Of a DNA stretch of 13,445 nucleotides, positions 6,989 through 13,445 are shown piece by piece; the first letter of the stretch is position 1; each line of letters opens with the position of its first letter. The notes under the pieces are model-generated. The model did not search any database. It was not told the DNA's origin and saw only the letters and a program-made list of their open reading frames with translations. The DNA is taken from the NCBI GenBank assembly GCA_945833725.1, contig CAMAFU010000030.1, forward strand, positions 1 to 13,445. Direction: 5' to 3'. The translations under genes were made by a program, and so were the position numbers. This DNA is from an uncultured Treponema sp. GTDB taxonomy: Bacteria; Spirochaetota; Spirochaetia; Treponematales; Treponemataceae.

Positions 6989-7810
6989 TTATAAATTTAT
7001 TTTAAAACTTATGGTTTGAGGGGCAATAGCCATTTGAAGTTTTTCATTAGTTCCAAAGGTATGAATCCACGGAACAAGAAAACCTACGGCACTTCCAAGA
7101 ACAGCACCGGTAATTACATCTGTTGCAAAGTGATTTCCCCCGGCAACACGAAGAATTGCCGTACCAACAGCCAGAGAATAGGTTCCTGCCGCAACAGCAT
7201 ATTTCCAGTTACTTTCCGAAAAATATTTACAGAAAACATAAGTCGTAAAAGTTGCCGCAGCAAAAGTCATAGTTGAGTGTCCCGAAGGAAAGGAATTTAA
7301 AAAATCGCCGTCCTTAACATCTTTTTCCGGATAAGTTGAAGGATCAAAGTACATGTAAGGCCGGGCTCGATTTACGCAAAGTTTTGTAAGTTCCTTTATT
7401 CCGTTTGAAATAAGAAGGGTTTCTGCGTACATTACGGCTATTGTTGCCCATTCTCCTTTATCTGTTGCTGCAAAAACAGCAGGAGTTAAAAGAGACCCCA
7501 AAAGCATTGCGTCACTTATTTTATCAATTTTTTTGTTGTATTGATGAAGAAATTTCCTGTCAAAAGGATTTATGTCTTCTTTCGACCAAATAACGGAACT
7601 GTCGTAAACGGCTTCGTTCACACCTAAAACATTATCGAGCAGCAGGTCTCCTCCGCTCAATAAAATGCCGCTGCCAAAAAGAATTCCGTCGGTAACAGGA
7701 TTCACTTTAAAAGTTTCTCCCGAACCCCACAAATTAAAATTCTCTCCAAAAACAGCAAAGCCCCGAAACAACAGAAAAAGACAACAGATGCAGGAAAATT
7801 TTTTCTTCAT
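6989..7810 (-). CDS. PAP2-family phosphatase (exported or membrane-associated)
   Basis: The 273-aa product carries the three motifs of the PAP2/vanadium-haloperoxidase superfamily: K143-x6-RP (KLCVNRARP), PSGH (175-178) and R221-x5-H227-x3-D231. These form a phosphatase site with a phosphohistidine intermediate. A basic start plus hydrophobic stretch ending near FAVFG suggests a signal peptide, so it should act in the periplasm or at a membrane. Substrates in this family include lipid phosphates and undecaprenyl diphosphate. I chose the ATG at 7810, which has GGAGG 4 nt upstream; the adjacent ATG at 7813 would be too close. It lies 30 bp after the GH28 stop and 8 bp before ecfT, so it may be transcribed with either or both. 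A specific tie to B12 transport is not shown. Confidence 0.85.
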   Translation of the reverse strand: MKKKFSCICCLFLLFRGFAVFGENFNLWGSGETFKVNPVTDGILFGSGILLSGGDLLLDNVLGVNEAVYDSSVIWSKEDINPFDRKFLHQYNKKIDKISDAMLLGSLLTPAVFAATDKGEWATIAVMYAETLLISNGIKELTKLCVNRARPYMYFDPSTYPEKDVKDGDFLNSFPSGHSTMTFAAATFTTYVFCKYFSESNWKYAVAAGTYSLAVGTAILRVAGGNHFATDVITGAVLGSAVGFLVPWIHTFGTNEKLQMAIAPQTISFKINL

Positions 7811-7840
7811 CATTCCTCCAAAAACCACGACAATGCAAAA

Positions 7841-9196
7841 TTAACGGTAAATGAAAGTCTCTTTTGGTCCTTCAATTTTTACATTATGGAATTTTGCTCC
7901 CGGTGCATTTATAACGCGGAAACTTTTTTCCGTAACTTCAGGTAAACCGTAGAACATATCGCTTTCCATAGGAGAACGGTCGCTGGATTCATCTGTAGTA
8001 AAGTAACAGTCGCTTATTTCAAGATTATCAATCGGCATTTCCGGCAAACCTGCAATAAATCCTGCACTTGCCTTACAGCCCTTTCCTTTGCAACCGATAA
8101 TTTTTACATTGTGAATGCGGGGAGTTTCACTTGTTACAGGCTGTTTTTCCAAACTGAACAAAGGTGATTTTGTATCTGTAATTCCACATTTGTAGTACAT
8201 ATTCATTGCAATAGGGCAGAGCGTGTTATCCATAACAAGATCCCTAAGTTCAATGTCGTTTATGTCGCCGCCACGACCTCTACGGCTTTTTATTCTTATA
8301 CCCCGGTCAGTACCGCTTAAATCGCAGTTTTTTGCATGAATACCGCTCATTCCGGCAGCAGTTTCACTACCAAGAACAATTCCTCCGTGGGCATTTCGTA
8401 CAGTACAGCCGTCAATTTCCACATTTACTGTAGGTCTGTTTACCCTTATTCCGTCCGGGCCAGAACCAGATTTTATACAAATTCCGTCATCGCCTACAGA
8501 AACAAAGCAGTCCTTTATTTTTACATTTTCGCAGGAATCAACATCAATTCCGTCTGTATTTGGTGCCGAATAAGGATTTTCGATGTGAATACCTTTTAAT
8601 TCCAGATTTTTTACATAAAGCGGATGAACAGTCCAGAACGGAGAATCAATAATTTTTATTCCTTCAAGATGAACATTTTCGCAGTTTATAAATTCCACTA
8701 AACAAGGGCGTAAAAACTGAGTTTCCCTTCCGCCGCCACCGCCAGCCTGATTTTCGTAGCCGGGATTTAACTTTGCAAGGGCAATTTCGTAAACTTCTTC
8801 CGGTGCAGACTGACCTTTCTTTTTCTTTTCGTTTTTTAAATCCCACCAGGCTTTACCGTTGCCGTTAAGAGTTCCTTTTCCAGTTATTTTTACATTTTTG
8901 GTATCGCTGGAGCGAACAAGAGCGTGCATTGCGTAACATTCAACGCCTTCCCACCGGGTAAATGCCGGAGGATAAAGGTTAGGATCCGTAAGGAAAGAAA
9001 TTTCTGCTCCTTCCAGAAGTTCAACAGTTGTATCCGAAGGAATATCTATAGGCCCCGTAAGCCAAACACCTTTTTCAACAACAAGTTTTCCGCCGCCAAC
9101 TTCAGCAATCTTATTAAAAGCCGATTTAAAAGAAGCGGAACAGTCAAATTTTCCATCGCCCACTGCACCAAATTCAGAAAGATTAAATTGTTTCAT
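7841..9196 (-). CDS. GH28 polygalacturonase, cytoplasmic exo-type
   Basis: This 451-aa glycoside hydrolase should cleave alpha-1,4-galacturonosyl bonds. The N-terminus has the family FGAVGDG motif (9-15). The right-handed parallel beta-helix follows, with the four catalytic blocks NTD (213-215), GDD (235-237), AHGG with His270, and RIK (301-303). There is no signal peptide: the protein starts MKQFNLSEFG and goes straight into the catalytic fold. This suggests it acts inside the cell on imported oligogalacturonides, as exo-polygalacturonases do, releasing galacturonate. The ATG at 9196 has AGGA 6 nt upstream. It follows the methylesterase gene by about 125 bp, so the two probably act in sequence. 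Exo versus endo action is inferred from location and the AHGG variant of the usual GHG. Confidence 0.92.
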   Translation of the reverse strand: MKQFNLSEFGAVGDGKFDCSASFKSAFNKIAEVGGGKLVVEKGVWLTGPIDIPSDTTVELLEGAEISFLTDPNLYPPAFTRWEGVECYAMHALVRSSDTKNVKITGKGTLNGNGKAWWDLKNEKKKKGQSAPEEVYEIALAKLNPGYENQAGGGGGRETQFLRPCLVEFINCENVHLEGIKIIDSPFWTVHPLYVKNLELKGIHIENPYSAPNTDGIDVDSCENVKIKDCFVSVGDDGICIKSGSGPDGIRVNRPTVNVEIDGCTVRNAHGGIVLGSETAAGMSGIHAKNCDLSGTDRGIRIKSRRGRGGDINDIELRDLVMDNTLCPIAMNMYYKCGITDTKSPLFSLEKQPVTSETPRIHNVKIIGCKGKGCKASAGFIAGLPEMPIDNLEISDCYFTTDESSDRSPMESDMFYGLPEVTEKSFRVINAPGAKFHNVKIEGPKETFIYR

Positions 9197-9221
9197 TTTT
9201 GTATCCTGTCAAAAAAATTCA

Positions 9222-9236
9222 GCTTAAACCTTAAGC
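9222..9236. promoter_or_regulatory. Short inverted repeat upstream of GH28, possible operator
   Basis: GCTTAA and TTAAGC form a perfect 6-bp inverted repeat around a 3-bp centre, 26 bp upstream of the polygalacturonase ATG in an otherwise AT-rich gap. It could be a regulator site, but only one copy is seen and no clear promoter adjoins it. Confidence 0.25.
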
Positions 9237-9321
9237 ATTGTAATTTCAAAAAGTTTCTTTTATTTTAACTTTATTTTTTAATTTATTGAATATAACCTCT
9301 ACAAAGTAAAAAAAGACAGCG

Positions 9322-10305
9322 TTATACGGCAAATTCCTTACGGAGTTCTTCGGCCTCCTGCAAAGTCATTATATAACCGTGCTGATTGCGGCCTGTTATG
9401 GAATCTTCAACAACAGAGCCGTCTTTAAGTTTACGCATTGTGCCAAATTCCCTCCAGCCAGTTTCTTTAGAACCTTTTTGCGGAAAAACAGCTTTTGTTC
9501 CGTTTTCGTCGGTCCAAAGTTCGCTTTCGTAATTTTCATCCAAAGTACAGTTAATAAGAGCAATGGAATCCCACCTGTCTGGACTTTTTTCGCTGCCTGT
9601 TCCCTGGCTCCGTCCAACCCATATTCTGCTTCCCTCCGGCCTTTTGTCAGCCGTAAATACACAGTCCAGAAAAATAAATCCCGGCCGCGAATTTAACGCC
9701 CTGCTTTGAAGAACATAAGCATTTCTTACTCCGCCCCGGTTGTCTTCTCTGGTGTGAATGTGACAGTTCTGGAAAATGCTTGTATCGCAGTATCCCCAAA
9801 TAAAATCTACATCACCAGTAACATAACATTCTTCAAAACAACTGAATCCCTTTACATGAATAGTATCCTGCCGGCTTATAAACCGCATGTTCTGGCATAA
9901 AAGGCTTCCCGACTGATTATGGAAGCAAAGGGCTTCTGCCTGATTCCCCAAAGCCGCATCATCAGAAGTTTTTATGTGCGTATTTTCAATGGAAAAACCT
10001 TTAAGGGTAACATCTGTAGCACCCATTCCAATTACAAATACGGCACGGTTTTCTGTATCTTTATGGAACGCTTCGCAATTTTCGGCACAAATAAGGCAGT
10101 CTTCCGGTTTAGTTCCAGCAGGAGTCTGCATAATAAGCGGATTCGGCAGGTTGTAAGAAATTGTTCCCTGATAAACCCCCGGCATTAAAACAATTCTAAC
10201 AGGAGTATCACTGTCTATAGTTCCGCTCCTTACCAAATCATTTATTTTTTTAAAGGTTTGAGTAATAATCCCCGGAGAATCCGGTGATATTTTTAATTCA
10301 AGCAT
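9322..10305 (-). CDS. Pectin methylesterase (CE8), cytoplasmic
   Basis: This enzyme would hydrolyse methyl esters of galacturonan, giving methanol and free carboxylates that polygalacturonase can then act on. The 327-aa protein contains QAEAL (122-126), RQDT with Asp147, GDVDFIWG with Asp167, and WVGRS with Arg232. These match the oxyanion-hole Gln, acid and nucleophile Asps and the conserved Arg of CE8, although the usual Trp of GRPW is not conserved. No signal peptide is present, so with GH28 it suggests intracellular processing of methylated oligogalacturonides. The ATG at 10305 was chosen because GGAG lies 5 nt upstream and the protein then starts cleanly with MLELKISPDSPG; an in-frame upstream start at 10365 would add 20 residues without support. 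Confidence 0.9.
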   Translation of the reverse strand: MLELKISPDSPGIITQTFKKINDLVRSGTIDSDTPVRIVLMPGVYQGTISYNLPNPLIMQTPAGTKPEDCLICAENCEAFHKDTENRAVFVIGMGATDVTLKGFSIENTHIKTSDDAALGNQAEALCFHNQSGSLLCQNMRFISRQDTIHVKGFSCFEECYVTGDVDFIWGYCDTSIFQNCHIHTREDNRGGVRNAYVLQSRALNSRPGFIFLDCVFTADKRPEGSRIWVGRSQGTGSEKSPDRWDSIALINCTLDENYESELWTDENGTKAVFPQKGSKETGWREFGTMRKLKDGSVVEDSITGRNQHGYIMTLQEAEELRKEFAV

Positions 10306-10310
10306 AAAAT

Positions 10311-10314
10311 CTCC
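10311..10314 (-). promoter_or_regulatory. Ribosome-binding site fixing the methylesterase start
   Basis: GGAG on the minus strand ends 5 nt before the ATG at 10305, supporting that start over the longer frame. Confidence 0.7.
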
Positions 10315-10415
10315 AGTCAACACCCTTACAAAGCAAGGAATAATGTTTTTATAATACGCCGTCACAGTTCAAGAAAAACCGCCGGCAAAAATCTGCAACG
10401 CAAACTAAAAAAGTT

Positions 10416-11393
10416 TTATTTATTTTTAGAAATAAAATTTACTACGGCATTGTTGTACCGTTCACTGTCGTACATATAACTTATGGCGTGAGGGGCGCCT
10501 TCAACAAGAAGAAGTTCCGCATTATCCGGCTGAATATTTTTGTAAAATAAAAAATTATTTACAGTCATTTCGCAGGGAACAGTCCAGTCGTCCGTACCCG
10601 AAATAAACAAAACAGGTCTGCTGCAAGTTGAAAGACCTTCAAAAGAAGAAAAGCCTTTTAAAGGATAGTCAAAGAAAACCCTTCCTATAAAATCCATGGA
10701 ATTAACAAAAATAGTTGCCAGAAAATCTGGAATGTTCATTAACTTTGTTGCGGTCCACCAGGTAATTTCCCATGGAGAAGTAAAACCACAGTCAGCAATA
10801 AATCCCCGGACATTTTCAGGATAATCGAACCCGCAGGACATTGTAACCGTAGCACAGCCCATGCTTATACCGCCAACAAAAACAGGAAAGTCTTCGCCGT
10901 AAAGAGAGTTGATTTTTTTAATCCAATCCCGACAATCAAACCGTTCCTTTATTCCAAAAGTAATAAGACTGCCTTCACTTTCGCCGTGAGCCCGCTGAAA
11001 AGGAAGAACAACATTAAAGTTCATTTCATGAAAAAGCCTGGCCAAAGTTGCAAATTCCCTGACAGGCCCAGACTTAAAACCATGCATTAAAAGAACAGTA
11101 CCCTGACAGTCCCTTTCCGCCTCAAGATAAATGGCTTTAAGTTTAAGACCGTCAAAAGAAGATATTTCCAGCCTGTCACCAGCCGTTTCGTTAAGCCACT
11201 TTGCATCGGCAAGATGTTTTTCGTAATTTTCCTTACCATTAAAGAACACGGTTTCGCTTTCGGCCGTCCGTTCTCCCCGGGAATTAGTAAAATTCGGCCT
11301 GAAAAGAACAAAATAAATTGCAAGAAAATAAACAACTACAGCAGCAAAAAGCCCCAGACAGCATCCCAAAAGAATTTTTACGGTTTTGTTCAT
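10416..11393 (-). CDS. Membrane-anchored alpha/beta hydrolase
   Basis: The 325-aa product has one N-terminal hydrophobic segment (about residues 6-31, with LFAAVVVYFLAIYF), then a serine-hydrolase fold. VLLMHGF (about 100-106) is the oxyanion region, GISMG (175-179) holds the nucleophile Ser177, TDDWTVP holds the acid (Asp268 or Asp269), and GAPH holds His302. It resembles the COG1073-type hydrolases of unknown substrate; an esterase or peptidase role is possible. The segment before the catalytic domain (32-98) is polar and probably outside the inner membrane. The start is uncertain: the ATG at 11393 gives a direct membrane anchor with GAGG 12 nt upstream, while the ATG at 11429 has AGGGG about 10 nt upstream and adds 12 residues. 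It lies between mnmA and the pectin genes, with no clear functional link to either. Confidence 0.85.
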   Translation of the reverse strand: MNKTVKILLGCCLGLFAAVVVYFLAIYFVLFRPNFTNSRGERTAESETVFFNGKENYEKHLADAKWLNETAGDRLEISSFDGLKLKAIYLEAERDCQGTVLLMHGFKSGPVREFATLARLFHEMNFNVVLPFQRAHGESEGSLITFGIKERFDCRDWIKKINSLYGEDFPVFVGGISMGCATVTMSCGFDYPENVRGFIADCGFTSPWEITWWTATKLMNIPDFLATIFVNSMDFIGRVFFDYPLKGFSSFEGLSTCSRPVLFISGTDDWTVPCEMTVNNFLFYKNIQPDNAELLLVEGAPHAISYMYDSERYNNAVVNFISKNK

Positions 11394-11479
11394 AAGAATA
11401 TTATGCCTCAAAAAAGAATAAAATTCCATAAGGCCGTGCCCCTGCATTCCGCCGCCTTTGCCGGCTTCATTTCGGGTCG

Positions 11480-12736
11480 CTATGTCCGACCTTCCGCTAA
11501 CGCTCCATTCGCCGCATTCTGCGTCGAACGCCCTTCGGCGGGTCTCCCAGCGCTCACGGGGATGCGGCAGGCTTTTGCAATTATTCCTCCGCCGCGAATT
11601 ATGCCGTCTTTGTAAAGAACAGCAGATTGTCCAGGAGCAACAGCCTTCTGTTTTTCATGAAAAGTAATTTTCCATGGAGTTCCAGTGTATTTTTCCGTAT
11701 CATTTTCATCAGGAATATACCGTTCAACCGTTACCGGCACAGGACGGCTCGCCAGCCGGATTTTTACAAGAGCTTCAAAAGTATCCGGCGGTTCAATGTT
11801 TCCCGGCCACACAAAATCGTCGGCAATCAAGGCATCTGAATAAAGAGCTTCTGCCGGAGCAAGCACAACAAGATTTTTTTGAGCGTCAATGGCCTGCACA
11901 TAAGCCGGATAACTTAAAGCAATTCCAAGACCTTTACGCTGACCAATCGTATAATGTTCAATTCCCCGGTGCTTTCCCAAAACATGACCGTCCAAATCAA
12001 TTATATCTCCGGGAATTCCAGGCTTATCCGAAAAAATTGCATCAAAATATTCAGGACCAATAAAATCCTGACTTTCTTCTCTGGAAGCTGCTTCCAAACC
12101 TGCCTGTTCTGCCAGTTCAAACACCTGAGATTTTTTAAGGGATGCCAGCGGAAACCTTACCTTTTCCAGAACTTCAGAAGGAATTCTGTAAAGAAAATAT
12201 GTCTGGTCTTTTGTTGAATCAACAGCACCGGCAATCATAAACGGTCTTGTTTCCGTACCAAAAAGACCTGTATCTGGACGAACTATTTTTGCATAATGAC
12301 CGGTACAAAAATAATCATATTCAATGTTGAGTTTTTTTATTCCCGCAAGAAGGGCACCGAACTTTATAAAACGATTACACCTGATACACGGATTCGGCGT
12401 GCGTCCTGAACGGTATTCGCTTTTAAAATATTCCAAAACTTCTTTCTGATACGCATCTTTTACATCAATAACATGGTACTCAATTCCCTGAGAAAGACAG
12501 AATTTTTTACATTCTTCGATATTTTCTTCTTCACCAGGCCCATAACAGGATTCGTGAATAGGTTTATCGCCTTTTATTTCGGGAAGTTTACCGTCCCAAA
12601 CAGACATTGTAACGCCAATAACATTGCAGCCTTTCTGTTTTAAAAGCCAGGCAGTTAAAGTCGAATCAACTCCTCCAGACATACCAACAACAACAGTATC
12701 TCCGGCTTTCGGACTTTCCTGAGCAATATATTCCAT
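11480..12736 (-). CDS. mnmA: tRNA-specific 2-thiouridylase MnmA, variant cysteine set
   Basis: MnmA puts sulfur on C2 of wobble uridine in tRNA-Lys, -Glu and -Gln using ATP and a relayed persulfide. The 418-aa protein has the PP-loop SGGVDS (20-25), NPCIRC (115-120), TGHYA, DSTKDQTYFLYRI, GIPGDI and HYTIGQRKGLG, all typical of the family. Where most members have DSQEICF or DSTGICF, it reads EESQDFIG, so the usual second catalytic cysteine is absent. An extra SCYGP (Cys64) is present instead. After the normal GGGII end, about 28 residues follow that come from a dispersed repeat, ending NGALAEGRT then stop. The ATG at 12736 has GGAG 6 nt upstream; a TTG four codons earlier is less likely. It lies 16 bp after an Rrf2-type regulator. 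Confidence 0.93.
   Translation of the reverse strand: MEYIAQESPKAGDTVVVGMSGGVDSTLTAWLLKQKGCNVIGVTMSVWDGKLPEIKGDKPIHESCYGPGEEENIEECKKFCLSQGIEYHVIDVKDAYQKEVLEYFKSEYRSGRTPNPCIRCNRFIKFGALLAGIKKLNIEYDYFCTGHYAKIVRPDTGLFGTETRPFMIAGAVDSTKDQTYFLYRIPSEVLEKVRFPLASLKKSQVFELAEQAGLEAASREESQDFIGPEYFDAIFSDKPGIPGDIIDLDGHVLGKHRGIEHYTIGQRKGLGIALSYPAYVQAIDAQKNLVVLAPAEALYSDALIADDFVWPGNIEPPDTFEALVKIRLASRPVPVTVERYIPDENDTEKYTGTPWKITFHEKQKAVAPGQSAVLYKDGIIRGGGIIAKACRIPVSAGRPAEGRSTQNAANGALAEGRT
11484..11549 (-). repeat. Dispersed hairpin repeat, copy 3 (3' end of mnmA)
   Basis: Matches copy 2 over 26 of 27 bp (11484-11510 versus 5331-5357). A CGCC-CTTC-GGCG hairpin at 11529-11540 and a shared CTCCCA follow. On the minus strand it encodes the last residues of MnmA (NGALAEGRT), and the stop falls just past it. 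The GC-rich region extends to roughly 11440-11575, so the full element may be longer than the core. Confidence 0.75.
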
Positions 12737-12742
12737 TTTGTT

Positions 12743-12746
12743 CTCC
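12743..12746 (-). promoter_or_regulatory. Ribosome-binding site fixing the mnmA start
   Basis: GGAG on the minus strand lies 6 nt before the ATG at 12736. It overlaps the only alternative, an in-frame TTG at 12748, which therefore is unlikely to be the start. Confidence 0.75.
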
Positions 12747-12752
12747 AAGTTT

Positions 12753-13154
12753 TCAGCTTATTAAATCGGCCAGTGTAATTGAATCAAAAAATTCGTTTAT
12801 AAGCTTATCTAGTTTTGTCCACATAGGAAGAGTCTTACAATGGGCAGAGCGTTCACAGTTTACACTTCCGTTTTCAAGACAGGCAACAGGTGCAAGACTT
12901 CCTTCCGTAAGCCGCAAAATCTCGCCTACAGGGTATTCTTCTGGCTTTCTGTTAAGCTTATAGCCGCCCCGTTTGCCGTGAATTGCATCCACCAAATTGT
13001 TTTTTGATAAAAGAGTCATTATAGATTCCAGATATTTTTGCGACACTTCCTGCCTTTCTGAAATGTCTTTAAGAGGAATTCTTTCTTCTGTTTGATGCTC
13101 AACCAAATCTAACATAACCCGGAGAGCATAACGACCGCGTGTTGATACTATCAT
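12753..13154 (-). CDS. Rrf2-family transcriptional regulator, probable Fe-S sensor
   Basis: This 133-aa protein is a small winged-helix regulator. MIVSTRGRYALRVMLDLV is the classic Rrf2 N-terminus, and the recognition region (about 27-66) ends in HGKRGGYKL. Three cysteines (92, 100, 106) followed by LPMW match the cluster-binding loop of IscR-like members, with C-x7-C-x5-C spacing instead of the E. coli C-x5-C-x5-C. It therefore probably binds a [2Fe-2S] cluster and senses Fe-S or redox status. It lies 16 bp before mnmA, so both are likely one transcript, and its own leader is very short, suggesting autoregulation. Cysteine-metabolism regulators (CymR type) are an alternative but usually lack these cysteines. 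Confidence 0.9.
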   Translation of the reverse strand: MIVSTRGRYALRVMLDLVEHQTEERIPLKDISERQEVSQKYLESIMTLLSKNNLVDAIHGKRGGYKLNRKPEEYPVGEILRLTEGSLAPVACLENGSVNCERSAHCKTLPMWTKLDKLINEFFDSITLADLIS

Positions 13155-13164
13155 AATAAACCTA

Positions 13165-13200
13165 CTTACCTAGTATATAAAAGCAATTTTCTTTTTTCAA
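13165..13200 (-). promoter_or_regulatory. Promoter of the rrf2-mnmA operon
   Basis: TTGAAA (13200-13195), a 17-bp spacer and TATACT (13177-13172) on the minus strand make a good sigma70-type promoter. The start would fall near 13165, only about 11 nt before the ATG. The ACTAGGTAAGTAGGT stretch over the start point contains repeated AGGT/TAGG units and could be the autoregulatory operator, though this is unproven. Confidence 0.7.
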
Positions 13201-13245
13201 GAAGATACAAACTCAAGACTCCCTGCCTGTAGAATCTGCTTAAAA

Positions 13246-13445
13246 TTAAAAAGGTAAATAGCAGTTGAATCCCAAATTCAATTTAATAATATTAAAAAGA
13301 GAACTGAAGCCATCGCTAAGTCCGCTGGAAACATCGTTTGAACCTTCGTGCTGCTTTACAATCATAGGCGACATTTCAAGACCAACATTAAAACCGCCTT
13401 TTACACTGCCCCAATCCCACGGCTCAAATTCTAATCCTGTTTTTA
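13246..13445 (-). CDS. C-terminal part of an unknown protein, possibly outer-membrane
   Basis: An open frame enters from the right edge and ends with TAA at 13246-13248, giving 66 codons. The visible tail includes EFEPWDWGSVKGG, GGFNVGLEMSPM and a final LNLGFNCYLPF. The alternating hydrophobic pattern and terminal Phe look like the last strands of an outer-membrane beta-barrel, but the piece is too short to name a family. It lies upstream of the rrf2 promoter, which is separate from it. Confidence 0.6.
   Translation of the reverse strand, partial: KTGLEFEPWDWGSVKGGFNVGLEMSPMIVKQHEGSNDVSSGLSDGFSSLFNIIKLNLGFNCYLPF

Noticed and set aside
10306..10415. Possible promoter before the methylesterase gene (TATTAT near 10345)
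   Set aside because: No -35 at a proper distance; the best TTGAAC is only about 10 bp away.
11447..11478. Terminator after mnmA formed by GCCG/CGGC in the GC-rich gap
   Set aside because: The stem is short and no T-run follows on the minus strand.
11214..12063. Plus-strand open frames of about 130 codons
   Set aside because: They are antisense to the hydrolase and mnmA genes and show no domain or start signal.

Overview
This window most likely comes from a low-GC, host-associated spirochete of the Treponema type. That is an inference from the AT-rich, poly-A/T-rich genes, the spirochaetal-style lipobox, and the mix of pectin catabolism with vitamin scavenging. No marker gene fixes the species. 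All genes lie on the minus strand except a two-gene plus-strand operon at 1434-4034. Both ends cut a gene: a sugar kinase at the left and an unknown, possibly outer-membrane, protein at the right.

Positions 1-1080 hold a KdgK-type 2-keto-3-deoxygluconate kinase (3' end missing) with a near-consensus promoter and strong codon bias. Positions 1240-1394 hold a plus-strand cobalamin (B12) riboswitch followed by a hairpin and T-run. It leads into a novel lipoprotein (1434-2159) and a TonB-dependent, BtuB-like outer-membrane receptor (2211-4034). Converging on this operon, and overlapping its last gene by 15 bp, are the genes for an ECF vitamin transporter: S component, fused double ATPase and EcfT (4020-6980). 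A PAP2 phosphatase gene (6989-7810) lies just upstream of them. Together these could form one B12 route: surface lipoprotein and receptor, then periplasm, then inner-membrane ECF importer.

Positions 7841-10305 encode a GH28 polygalacturonase and a pectin methylesterase, both without signal peptides. They fit intracellular breakdown of imported methylated oligogalacturonides, whose products feed towards KdgK. Positions 10416-11393 encode a membrane-anchored alpha/beta hydrolase. Positions 11480-13154 hold mnmA (tRNA U34 2-thiolation) behind an Rrf2-family Fe-S-type regulator with its own good promoter.

The most unusual feature is a dispersed GC-rich, hairpin-forming repeat present three times in the same orientation. 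One copy is intergenic, one is in frame in the linker of the ECF ATPase, and one forms the C-terminal tail of MnmA. Both coding copies are read in the same frame and give the peptide NGALAEGRT. This resembles the protein-invading palindromic elements known in Rickettsia. MnmA also lacks the usual second catalytic cysteine and carries an alternative cysteine set.
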